Shown piece by piece: positions 35,401 through 44,851 of a stretch of 64,000 nt of DNA. Origin of the DNA: Membranipora membranacea (lineage: Eukaryota; Bryozoa; Gymnolaemata; Cheilostomatida; Membraniporidae); NCBI GenBank assembly GCA_914767715.1, contig OU612066.1, positions 2,545,001-2,609,000 on the forward strand. Reading direction: 5' to 3'. Position 1 is the stretch's first letter; each line of letters begins with the position of its first letter. Made by a program: the position numbers and the translations under genes. Below the pieces are notes generated by a model that worked only from the letters and a program-made list of their open reading frames with translations, was not told the origin of the DNA and searched no databases.

Positions 35401-38400
35401 CCGTCTGTAATACACGTCTTATAGGCTCCTCACTAAAATACAAACAACAACTATACCCGTCTGTAATACACGTCTTATAGGCTCCTCACTATACTATAAT
35501 ATAAAGTTAACAGTATTTACTCTGATATCCCTATCTTATTGGCTACTTATTTCTGAAAACATGATAAACACCCATATCCTGTATGGCCATGTAGGGTTCT
35601 GCATGTTTATAACAGATGATGATACTCTTTGTTGACTATCCAGATGGGATATCTACCTAAATTAGCCTATCCAGACATCAACGTAACTTCTACAACTAGG
35701 ATCCTGCTGTGTTATTTTTTGAATATGAACATTTTAATTTATTAAAATAAACATATAATACTTTCCTGTGTTTATGTAGGGTTACTGGTATGTATGTTAC
35801 TGTGACATACGCTTTAAGGGCAGAGTATTATAGATACACCTACCTATCTATGAAAGTTTGTACTATACCGACACAGGCTAACCCATATACAGGCAGAGTA
35901 AACTCTCGTAGTAATGTATGTTTATATTCTACCAGATTGGCTATAAATCCTGGATGTACGCCATCTTGAATATTCTGTAATGAGCATAGAAAAGGACAGT
36001 ATTGATGTCTATGGTAATGAAACATGATGAGCAATTAATGACAAGGCCATCATGACAATCAATCTGCGAGCGATTGGATCTGACAATCGTTAAATTTCAG
36101 GCATGCATATAGCTATAGACAGTTTTCTGAGCTTATTATTTATTATTGATTTATTTTTTATTCAGAATCTGCAGCATTGAAAACTCATATGGACATAGTT
36201 TGGGAAATAGATTTAGTATTTGGATAGTCAATTATGACATTTTCTGCCTGTTTTGCGGACAGTTTGGCAGAATTTTTCATGAGTTTCGTCACAAAAATTA
36301 AGATTTGTCAACATTCAAGCCTCCAATGATTTGGAAACTCTGTCTCACAGGGTTTTCAATGGTGCAGACTCTGGATCAAAACTCACTTTTATCCTAGCAT
36401 AAGCGGTTTTCAAGATAACCCTCTTTCAGCAGGTTTTTCCTATGCGGCGTGGGTTAAAGTACCAAACTGGAGAGAGGACAACTCCGAATTGAGGCATAAA
36501 TACGAGCTCAGAAAACTGTCTGTTTGCAATGGAAGAAGCCATCATTTATCCATGTACGGGCCATGTATTCAATGATCTGATTAAGGAGGATGCTTAATAC
36601 ACTGAGCACGGAATCTAACATCATGTAGTATATGTGTGCTTCGAAAAAATAGTAGCTGGCAACGCCGGCAAGGGTATAGGGTCACTACCCAACACAAACC
36701 AGGCTATTTAAAAGGTTGCCATGGTGCTCTTTATTGCTCTTTATTGGACTGGACTGGGACCTCCCATATGATACCAACTATAGCTTTTAAGGGGGCCCGT
36801 TAAATAGGACGGACAAATTACGACCTAGTGTAAAGAAAAGGAAAAGAAAAAGTTTGAGGTGGCTCAGCTCACCCACCCCGAGATTGAAGCTGCCATATTC
36901 TACTCTAAGTAAGTGAGTGAGGAATCCTTGTAGAGTTGTCTGATCTCCCCAGCTCCACCGGGCAGTGTTTATATGAGATGATATAACAATATACCAGTAA
37001 GGTATCAATCCTGCTAATCCACATGATAGGATACTCAGTATTACATACACTGATAACTCCTACAAACAATCACATCAAACCTCTCATGATAATATCAAGG
37101 CTTTTCAGTAAGGTGCAGTTCTCTCATAGCTGTGTAGTAATATTTCTGCTTTCTCCAAAATACATTGAGCATTTTACTGTTAACAGTCTCTATGCTCCCT
37201 AGCTGGTTTGATATGATAATGTTCACTCAAACTGTTGTTTTTAAATCTGCTACTAAGTATCCAATCACAACCTCGCTGACTCATCTATCACACACTCTCA
37301 GACATTTTTACACAGTTCATACCTTGTGTTTGTAGAGTTTGTATAGGACCCGTATACCCACAGCAGGCAAGAATAGTAATATAGTATGCTGATTGGTCGC
37401 TGCTAGCCCGCATATAAAAGCTCCTTTCCTCACAACCTGTAAGTGGTAGTATCAAGAGTTATTCAACCTTACCTCATGACATCAGTCATCACTCAGTGAT
37501 TTGAGATCAAAATGTGCAGCAGTATATCATTGACAGCTCTTTTCTGGGCTTTTTTGAACATTTTTAGTGTATGTCTTCCCATGGGGGCGGTATTGAACAT
37601 CACACAAGCAAATATTCTTTTATCATATTGGACATTTTCACAGTGTCAAAGTAAAAAAACCATTTTCTTTACCCTATTACGTGTAAGTGTTGACTCAGCG
37701 GACTCAAACTCAAGCTGAGTGTATATGATGAGTACAGTGAATAGATTATTGAGAGCGAATACTTCTCCCGTTATAGACCAGGTCCATGTTATCGGTGATA
37801 GACTGAAGACTAGTGTAGATATCAGACTACCTGTTATACTGCCGCTAAGTCTACAACAATATCAATATATATGACGGGAAACCAATTAAAAAGGTGTGTA
37901 ATAAAAAAAAAAATGTTTGAATAGCAGAAGTCGCTACAAGTACAGTAGTTGAAAACAAAAAACAATGGGACAACAACTCATAAATAAAACAGGCTACATG
38001 CTGGGAGGGTCGCTGCATGATAACACAACAACACATTTAACTCCTCGACAGAGTTATTATTCTGTTGGACGTATAATCACTTAGCAGCGATTCGTGTTGG
38101 TGGGGGGGGGCACAAATCTGTCATGTTAGTTATCTATGAGAGAAGCTCACCTGTGACAGGTAGTCTGTAACAGAGCACCTGTGCAGGCAGCTAACAGACA
38201 AGTCAGCAGATTAACCGAGTAAGCAGCTGACAGGGGAGATAATCTTATAACTGCAGCTGATATCAGAGTCCAGAGAGGGTAACCTGGAGGATGGGCAACT
38301 CCAAACTCACACGCAGCAGATACCAACTCTCCTGTGAAATATATTGTCTATATACATTATATAGAATATCCACACACTCCGATGATACAACAAGCTTAGT

Positions 38401-38998
38401 CATCTCAAACATATGGGTAGGTCTCAGAGTAGGGATGTCAGAGATGGATAATCTAACACATGAGATTTCAGTACTAAATTTCATATCTGCACCCATTGTG
38501 AAAAAGATGTCTGATAACGAAAGTGTTTACTGAGAATCGCAGGGAAGTGCTTACCCGAATCTCCTCCAGGTATAGATCTGTATGTAGTATACGAGTAAAG
38601 ACAAAGAAGTACCAGAAATACTGCAGCGCTGATACTCTGTGAGCTGATATCCCAGTCTGTAACTACTGTACCATCTCTTGTGTCACTGTGATATAAATGT
38701 AATACCAATCTAACTGCCTTACTGGATCAACCACAGTCGTAAAACCAACATGTTGGTACCTGATACATTCCGATGGAGATCAGTTAGAATTCAGATGAGA
38801 AGGAGAGATATCAGGGGTAGATAGGAAACTGGAAAGAAGATATTTTCTATCCAGTATCTAATGGACACACTGTTCTGTTGTAACATGTAGGATTCTTATT
38901 GATAATTCCTCATATCATACACACAATATTCTTACCTCTTGATGCCAACCTTTTGCTTTCTTAGAATTCTTTGTTTCGCCATCACTGGTTGCTGTCAT
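20498..38998 (-). CDS. TMEM260: TMEM260 orthologue (protein O-mannosyltransferase family), 15 exons
   Basis: Exons: 38936-38998, 38555-38636, 38151-38331, 37673-37826, 37323-37436, 36877-37059, 35844-35974, 31321-31512, 30970-31042, 29622-29752, 29042-29251, 22498-22659, 22067-22120, 21146-21233, 20498-20728. They sum to 2,049 nt, 682 aa plus stop (human protein about 700). Diagnostic family stretches: PGGDSGELVSA then GVAHPPGYPLWTL, WTWSITGEVFALNNLF, NQHTILLL, ARWSWGDQTTLQGFL, VVERFWIQPN, LTKGDLPSATLR, GLRPDITLIEQELMSYEW, VTFPGDRW, PYGACHQV, YYHKNYALACEKM. Many hydrophobic segments come first, then a soluble C-terminal part. Family knowledge: an ER membrane O-mannosyltransferase acting on IPT domains of plexins and MET-type receptors. 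Two introns are expanded by satellites made of their own acceptor junctions; four transposon insertions lie in or next to the gene. All joins are in frame, so it looks functional. Confidence 0.93.
21507..22006. mobile_element. Palindromic MITE copy 1
   Basis: Long inverted arms: AGACAGTTTTCTGAGCTC at the left and its complement GAGCTCAGAAAACTG at the right. The arms continue for more than 100 bp with shared inner stretches around CCCACGCCGC and TTTTCAAGATAACC-like sequence. No coding capacity. Inside TMEM260 intron 13. A clear target-site duplication was not found. Confidence 0.8.
22643..28679. repeat. 36-bp satellite (about 167 copies) made of TMEM260's exon-12 acceptor junction
   Basis: Plus-strand unit: AATATCCTCCTACAATATAC followed by TATTACTATACACACA or the variant with CATACA. 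On the gene strand each unit reads TATTGTAG followed by GAGGATATTTGTGTGTAT, the real intron 11 acceptor plus the first 18 bases of exon 12 (22498-22659). The gene-strand unit has no stop in the exon 12 frame and 36 is divisible by 3. The whole array is therefore one 2,000-codon open frame running into exon 12. Single-base variants (ATTGCTA, ACAACATA, CACACATA) recur in blocks. Confidence 0.97.
29930..30801. mobile_element. Non-autonomous hAT-type DNA transposon
   Basis: Terminal inverted repeats TAGGGGTGGAAC (left) and GTTCTACCCCTA (right), one mismatch in 12. It is flanked by a perfect 8-bp target duplication GAAATGGT at 29922-29929 and 30802-30809. An 8-bp duplication with TAGGGG-type ends is characteristic of hAT elements. 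It is 872 bp long, has no transposase frame and contains internal CGGATCCGAGGTTG-like repeats. In TMEM260 intron 9. Confidence 0.9.
31513..35490. repeat. 56-bp satellite (about 71 copies) made of TMEM260's exon-8 acceptor junction
   Basis: Plus-strand units run AACAACTATACCCGTCTGTA, ATACACGTCTTATAGGCTCC, TCACTAAAATACAAAC. On the gene strand each unit holds TTGTATTTTAG followed by TGAGGAGCCTATAAGACGTG and further exon bases, which equals the intron 7 acceptor plus about 38 bases of exon 8 (31321-31512). The copy at the exon side is the real junction. A recurrent variant has TGTAG/AGAGGAGCC. 56 is not a multiple of 3, so use of an upstream copy brings in a stop (TAA) soon after. Confidence 0.97.
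36117..36521. mobile_element. Palindromic MITE copy 2
   Basis: Same family as the element at 21507: left end AGACAGTTTTCTGAGCTT, right end GAGCTCAGAAAACTGTCT, with the shared inner right arm GCGGTTTTCAAGATAACCCT and GGCGTGGGTTAAAGTACCAA. The left arm is partly lost. No coding frame. In TMEM260 intron 6. Confidence 0.8.
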
Positions 38999-39364
38999 AA
39001 GAAAACGCATTCAATTGAAAGGACATAGGAGGGAAGGTAGGATAGTTCAACTGTACACAACAAGACGTGCCTAAGAAATGAAATGATTGGAGTCAACCTG
39101 CTTTGACGGGACTGACCACAAAGCTGAAACATAGTCAACTCATAGCTCGCATATTTTTAGTGCAACATATACCACTTCCGGGCAGCTAGCATTTGATATG
39201 AAAAAAAAGTAAAAAAGAGTAGATCGTCAGGACCACACACTTGATTTCAAGAGCATTTATTGAACTCTTGAATTCCATGAACACTATAAGGGATAATGTT
39301 AAGTCGACCTTACAGGTACATATCCAATACATGTAAAGCCTGTTGTCGAATCTCTGAGTGCTCT

Positions 39365-39954
39365 TGTGATACGTGGTTGGAAGCAATCGCAAGGTGGTTC
39401 AACTTAGCCCAGCTAAGATTTATATCAGTATGCAAGAAGGTTTAGATGTAAATAATAATTACCAGAGAGATAGATGTCGAGTGAGTCTGTCAGTATGTCC
39501 AGGTGAAAGTATGAATGGAATGGATTGGCTACCAATGGTGTATGATAAGTGTGTAACCTTGTTAGGTCAGATAAGTGAGCTAGTTAGTTGTAATGGCCAG
39601 TTGACCATCTGTATGTATGCTCGATATATGTAGTGGAATACCACCAGTCATGGGTTTTCCCGGCTAAGCCGATGGCATCCCAGAATGCCAGTCAGGGTTT
39701 TCTGACTATGTGTCAGCGACAGCCCAGAACGCGCCCGTTCCCAGAGCTATGCCAATGTTTTGACCCCACCTTTTCCAAGTTACAACTTAAATAGCGTGCT
39801 ATTGTGCTTGCTGGAGGAGATAATGACTGGAATAAATACAGTTGAGAATAGCATACAGTAATTATGATGATGACTCAGTAGCTATCAATGCAGAAAGCCT
39901 TAGTTGAGTGTGATAATATTTTAATTACTACAGGTTGTGTGTGAAAGTATCTCA
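39365..39954 (-). repeat. LTR (3' LTR of the element), 590 bp
   Basis: Left copy of the LTR pair. It has a 20-bp segment (about 39794-39813) absent from the right copy, and a C versus A difference in GATTGG(C/A)TACC. As the 3' LTR it faces the start of TMEM260, 367 bp away. Confidence 0.93.
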
Positions 39955-40084
39955 GTTGCCTCAACATAAAAAATAGTGGGTTTTAAACTTCAATTTTTAT
40001 GTTTAAGCCCAGTGTTAAAGAGTTCCAAGTTCGAAATCAAATAAATCCTAGGAGGCTATGCCTCTGCCCAGTGTAAGATGCTGC

Positions 40085-41095
40085 CTAGCATCTTAACATA
40101 GAATAGCCTGAATAGCCACCACCTTCAGCTGTTGTATGAGAAAACCGCAATGGTTTTGATGAAAGATCTGAGTAGAACCATAACCACTTGTAGTGCCAGG
40201 GCAGGTATGAACAATAGTGTTTGCAGAGAATGTGTGTGAAACAATGTATGTCACATAAGTTACGCAACATAAGTAGTGGCTGGTTGCATGTCCAGGGATA
40301 CAGCGCAGCACACGAGGCGATAGTGGTACCACATAGTCGGATGTCAATAGTTCCCGAACAGTTTATTGTGTATGCAGCAGCATGGTTCACATTCAACATT
40401 GGTGTCAGATTGGCAGCAGTCACATAATGATTTGTATCAGCAGAACAAAACATATCTGGGTGTAAAGTTAAAGTTTGTACAACAGCAGTTGTCAACACAG
40501 GTGTCATAGCAATGACAGACATAGCCACAGCAGTAGCACAGGTAGTAACAGGTCTCGTAGCAACGAGCAGTGTTTCAGATTCGATAACCTTAGCAAAGGT
40601 CTCGGATTCCTCAACAGTTTCAAAGTGAACAGTTTCTTGACTTGACGTACAGATATGGACAGGGTTTACTGATACAGTTTGAAATATCTCAACGCCATGA
40701 TGAACCATAACCGGCAATGGAGTATGATAACTGACTGGTACATAAGAAAAGGAGAATCTATCTTCAAAGCGTTGAAGATAAAATTTACATCCTCGTACAT
40801 GAGCTTCACTCTGAGCATAGAGATGCAGTCCTAGCTGATGGTCATTATCAAACATATTTATAGCCTTCTGTAATGTAAGAGTATTGCACTGATACTCACC
40901 AAATATCCTAGACATAATTAGTAACTCTGCGTGGTAATCCCACAGTTGATGTTTTTCACAGAAGTTCAGTGCTTGGTCAAGTCCGATCCGTATATTCGGC
41001 TCAGCAGGTAGCAGCTGCCTCTGCCCAGTGAAGAGGTTATCCATAAGTTTGCTGAAAGTTTCACCTGGATAATGTTCTTCGTAGGGTAAATCCAT
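40085..41095 (-). CDS. 336-aa ORF inside the LTR element, unknown function
   Basis: Begins MDLPYEEHYPGETF, 82 bases inside the 5' LTR edge, where gag would sit. The N-terminal third is helical and acidic (DQALNFCEKHQLWDYHAELL), the middle is Thr/Val-rich, and the C-terminal third has many cysteines and histidines (CNQPLLMLRNLCDIHC, CKHYC). I do not recognise the family. No CCHC knuckle, protease or polymerase signature is visible. It could be a divergent gag-like protein or a captured host fragment. The open length across a young element suggests selection or recency. Confidence 0.6.
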   Translation of the reverse strand: MDLPYEEHYPGETFSKLMDNLFTGQRQLLPAEPNIRIGLDQALNFCEKHQLWDYHAELLIMSRIFGEYQCNTLTLQKAINMFDNDHQLGLHLYAQSEAHVRGCKFYLQRFEDRFSFSYVPVSYHTPLPVMVHHGVEIFQTVSVNPVHICTSSQETVHFETVEESETFAKVIESETLLVATRPVTTCATAVAMSVIAMTPVLTTAVVQTLTLHPDMFCSADTNHYVTAANLTPMLNVNHAAAYTINCSGTIDIRLCGTTIASCAALYPWTCNQPLLMLRNLCDIHCFTHILCKHYCSYLPWHYKWLWFYSDLSSKPLRFSHTTAEGGGYSGYSMLRC

Positions 41096-41176
41096 TTTAG
41101 CTTAATTTAAGAGTGTAACTGAGTGTACTGGAGGCTGTAAATCGAAAGATTTTTAGCCCACCCGAGGACGCCAAAC

Positions 41177-41746
41177 TGTGATACGTGGTTGGAAGCAATC
41201 GCAAGGTGGTTCAACTTAGCCCAGCTAAGATTTATATCAGTATGCAAGAAGGTTTAGATGTAAATAATAATTACCAGAGAGATAGATGTCGAGTGAGTCT
41301 GTCAGTATGTCCAGGTGAAAGTATGAATGGAATGGATTGGATACCAATGGTGTATGATAAGTGTGTAACCTTGTTAGGTCAGATAAGTGAGCTAGTTAGT
41401 TGTAATGGCCAGTTGACCATCTGTATGTATGCTCGATATATGTAGTGGAATACCACCAGTCATGGGTTTTCCCGGCTAAGCCGATGGCATCCCAGAATGC
41501 CAGTCAGGGTTTTCTGACTATGTGTCAGCGACAGCCCAGAACGCGCCCGTTCCCAGAGCTATGCCAATGTTTTGACCCCACCTTTTCCAAGTTACAACTT
41601 AAATAGAGGAGATAATGACTGGAATAAATACAGTTGAGAATAGCATACAGTAATTATGATGATGACTCAGTAGCTATCAATGCAGAAAGCCTTAGTTGAG
41701 TGTGATAATATTTTAATTACTACAGGTTGTGTGTGAAAGTATCTCA
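41177..41746 (-). repeat. LTR (5' LTR of the element), 570 bp
   Basis: Right copy of the LTR pair, next to the primer-binding-like site and the ORF start. Same TG...CA ends as the left copy. Confidence 0.93.
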
Positions 41747-41867
41747 GCTCTGCCATTACTATGCCCTCGATGTTGCCTGGCAGCCCTCGTCAGTAGTTTG
41801 ACTGTTTCTGGGTGGATCTGGATTTTTGGGGCGTGCGGTCCTTCTTAGCCGTTATCGGCTTGAGTTG

Positions 41868-42130
41868 GGGGCCGGCTGCTTCCTGTCAGTCCTGCTAGTG
41901 GTCTGACTGTCTGGCTTGGGGGCTGGCTGCTTCCTGTCAGTCCTGATAGCGGTCTGACTGTCTCGCTTGGGGGTCGGCTGCTTCCTGTCAGTCCTGATAG
42001 TGGTCTGACTGTCTCGCTTGGGGGCCGGGTACTTCCTGTCAGTCCTGATAGTGGTCTGATTGTCTCGCTTGGGGGCCGGGTACTTCCTGTCAGTCCTGAT
42101 AGTGGTCTGACTGTCTCGCTTGGGGGCCGG
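41868..42130. repeat. 51-bp tandem repeat, about 5 copies
   Basis: Units contain TTCCTGTCAGTCCTGATAG, TGGTCTGACTGTCTCGCTTG and GGGGCCGG, differing at scattered sites. 51 is a multiple of 3, and the minus strand is open with a 17-residue basic unit (APKRDSQTTIRTDRK plus two). No splice or start context supports a gene. Confidence 0.85.
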
Positions 42131-44851
42131 CTGGATCACCTGCTGTAGCGCTCAACGCAGCCAAATACACGCTAGTATTTATTTTCACTTTACCACTCTA
42201 ACCATCTAATTGCTGCTTATAGGTAAGGGGCCAGATATTCCTCACATGGACTTGAAGGGGCACCAAGGAGTATCTAACTCCTTATTAGCACTGTATCATC
42301 AAGGGTCATCAAGGAATTTTTTACATCATCATAGTAAATAAATAAAGGAATGTCAATCAATGTATTATCATTTATGTGTATTAATTGTATCAGGGAGAAT
42401 TCTTTCCTGATTCTATTAATAATGTCACGTAATTTTTGTATGCTGAGTATGACCTAGACCAAACAAAGCTTGGCTGTCAGAACTGAGTAGCAGTAAAATG
42501 CCTGCCGAAAGGACTAATATGAGCAGTGAGTAACAGATATATGCATCTGATCTGATTTTTCTTGACACAAAAAGAAAGCAACAACAATAATAATCAAATA
42601 ATTTTTTTCTTGTTTCGATTATCAGCCTTGGCCCTCCCTCCATCTAAACTATTACCATGGAATTGACAGTATGTTTTTTAGAAAATTGTGCTCAAGGTGT
42701 TAGAGTTTGCTAACTCATTGGACTGGTATGACAGTTTCTAAGCTTGAAGAGAGCAACTTGCAAAGTTTTCTTGAACATAAGTTTATTCTTACCCCTTAGT
42801 AAAGAGAGCAACTTATCATTGCTCTAATTGGACAATATTGGAAAAGGGGAGCAATGATTGGTCAGTCCTATAAACACAATAAGCCAAGTAAACCACTTTG
42901 TTACAACTTCCTGTCGCTTAGAGAAATACTCTTCCCTAGTTCCAGATTTTATTCTATGATCTTTGTTGTCATGTATGATGGCACCAGGGAGAATGGCACA
43001 AACTACCCAATTAAAGGAAATTAATAATATGGGAGCTCAGGCTTGTGTACATGTGTGTCTTTCAACACAATAAACAGAGTATGGGAAATATGAAAGACTA
43101 GTAAATAAATACTTATTCCATTATTTGAACCACCACCAAGGAGTTACTCCCCCTGTTTGAACCAGGTAGAATGTTTGAACATCCAAGATAATAAATATTT
43201 CAGTCATGCTTTTAATGCCTGCATATATTTGATGGTCCCAAATGAACTTTCCTGTAATGAGACCCAATCCTGATGATACGTGGGCATACATCGGCTGCCA
43301 CTCGCTCAACCAGCGATTATCGACAGTGGTCAAAGGTTCAACAACTGGTTGTTGCTACATAAGCATCCGACTGCATCAGCAGTAAACTCCAGTTATTAAT
43401 TCTATAGAGGGGGATGGGATATATAAAATGGTTGCGGAGACAGCAAATGTTACCCCATCGGGCTAATATGAATGTTGCTGCGAAAAGAACGTATCTGAAA
43501 GTGATATAAGCAGCCGCTGGTTGTGTGATGCAGGCATTTGCTGGATGACTTTGATGTAGACATCCGGTTGCGAAATGGGTTGTATGAAATTTTGCCTATT
43601 TCACAAGCAATTGCGTAAAACACATCCACACTAAAACGTCGTCAGCCTGATAACCTGACCGACAAAAAGGAGACTAGGACGGGGTGTCTGATGTTTAGCT
43701 GCTGATTTCCACTGCATAGAAGGTGAAATACGACACGACAACACATCTTTCTGCTGCTATTTAAAATCATTTTACAGTTAGAGTTGAGATGTGCAATGAT
43801 TCAGGCAAGGAGTCTTTTACTCCTTGATTCAGGTAGGTGTTTATATTGAACTCAATGTCGTCGACCTATTCTTTTTCCATCACTCATTCCTATTGGTACC
43901 AGATAAAGAGTTTGGTTATTAAAATATGCCTCAAAGATTACCTATACCGATAAAGTTTCAGTTATTGTTGCTACACTGAAAATTTGGCCAATATTTCTCA
44001 CCAAAAACAAGATTCTCATCCACCATGATGCTTTTATGTAGGTGTTTACACCAATATATAACTAGACACTCTAATAACAGTACCACCTCACTAAATATCC
44101 AAACAATGCAGCAGCAGGCATCATGTTGTGACAATATTAGTGTCCTGCCTCCAGCACTACCAGATAATACTAAGTGTGTCAATGCGAGTGGATATTGCAC
44201 TGATTTGGCTGGTCGGAACCATTGCATGTGCAGTCACAGTCTTATGCGATGCTAATAATTTTGTATATCTATAAAAGTATTGCTGCGCAATGTGTTTTCT
44301 GTCAATCTCTCTTCCTGGCCAAAAAAACATATACCATTGATGGCTATGCAAAGTATGAGGTGGGATCATTTTTCACTTGAGGACATGACTGTAATGTGAG
44401 CATGTCACCCACTGACCTCAGGCTGTCATAGATTGACACCATGTCATCATAACCTGTCAAAAGTTAAATCTCTCTACATTTTATCTGCATGCTGCTCAGA
44501 ACATGCTGCAAAACATAACTCGGCTGCAGACAGTTATGGAAATTTTAATATAGAAGCTGAATGAAAAATCTTCATTGTTTAAAGAGTAGAAATTTATAAT
44601 ACTATTTTATCTTATGCATCTGTATGGTATTTTGACATTTTTGAGACTCTCAAATGAGATTGATTCATCTAAATTAGTTGTTTTGCCAAAAAAAAAATAT
44701 AAGGCACTGTACTGCGCTTGAAGATGTGCAGTGGTATTTTTTACATATTCAGTGTTTTGTATTAGTTACATATTCAGTATTTTGTATTAGTTACATACTT
44801 AATATCTTGTATTATTTATCATGTAGGTGAGCTCAGCTGCACCTGGCTAAG
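42131..44851. other. Intergenic stretch, no gene recognised
   Basis: About 2.7 kb between the 51-bp repeat and the dioxygenase gene. Only short open frames without similarity or splice context. The promoter of the downstream gene should lie at the right end; no strong TATA box noted. Confidence 0.5.

Larger units (their letters stand above)
39365..41746 (-). mobile_element. Young LTR retrotransposon, non-autonomous, with single cargo ORF
   Basis: Two direct long terminal repeats, 39365-39954 and 41177-41746, about 97% or more identical outside one 20-bp indel. They start TGTGATACGTGG and end ATCTCA on the plus strand. The target-site duplication GCTCT is perfect (39360-39364 and 41747-41751). 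Orientation is minus: next to the right LTR, the gene strand reads TGGCGTCCTCGGGTGGGC (41173-41156), a tRNA primer-binding-like site starting with TGG. It is followed by an ORF (41095-40085). No reverse transcriptase, integrase or zinc-knuckle motif was seen, so it would need proteins in trans. Confidence 0.92.

Noticed and set aside
31513-35490. CRISPR-like regular repeats
   Set aside because: Head-to-tail identical units without unique spacers, in a eukaryotic intron; same for the 36- and 43-bp arrays.
41852-42139. Basic repetitive 95-codon frame (APKRDSQTTIRTDRK units)
   Set aside because: Encoded by a 51-bp tandem repeat with no splice sites, signal or known family.
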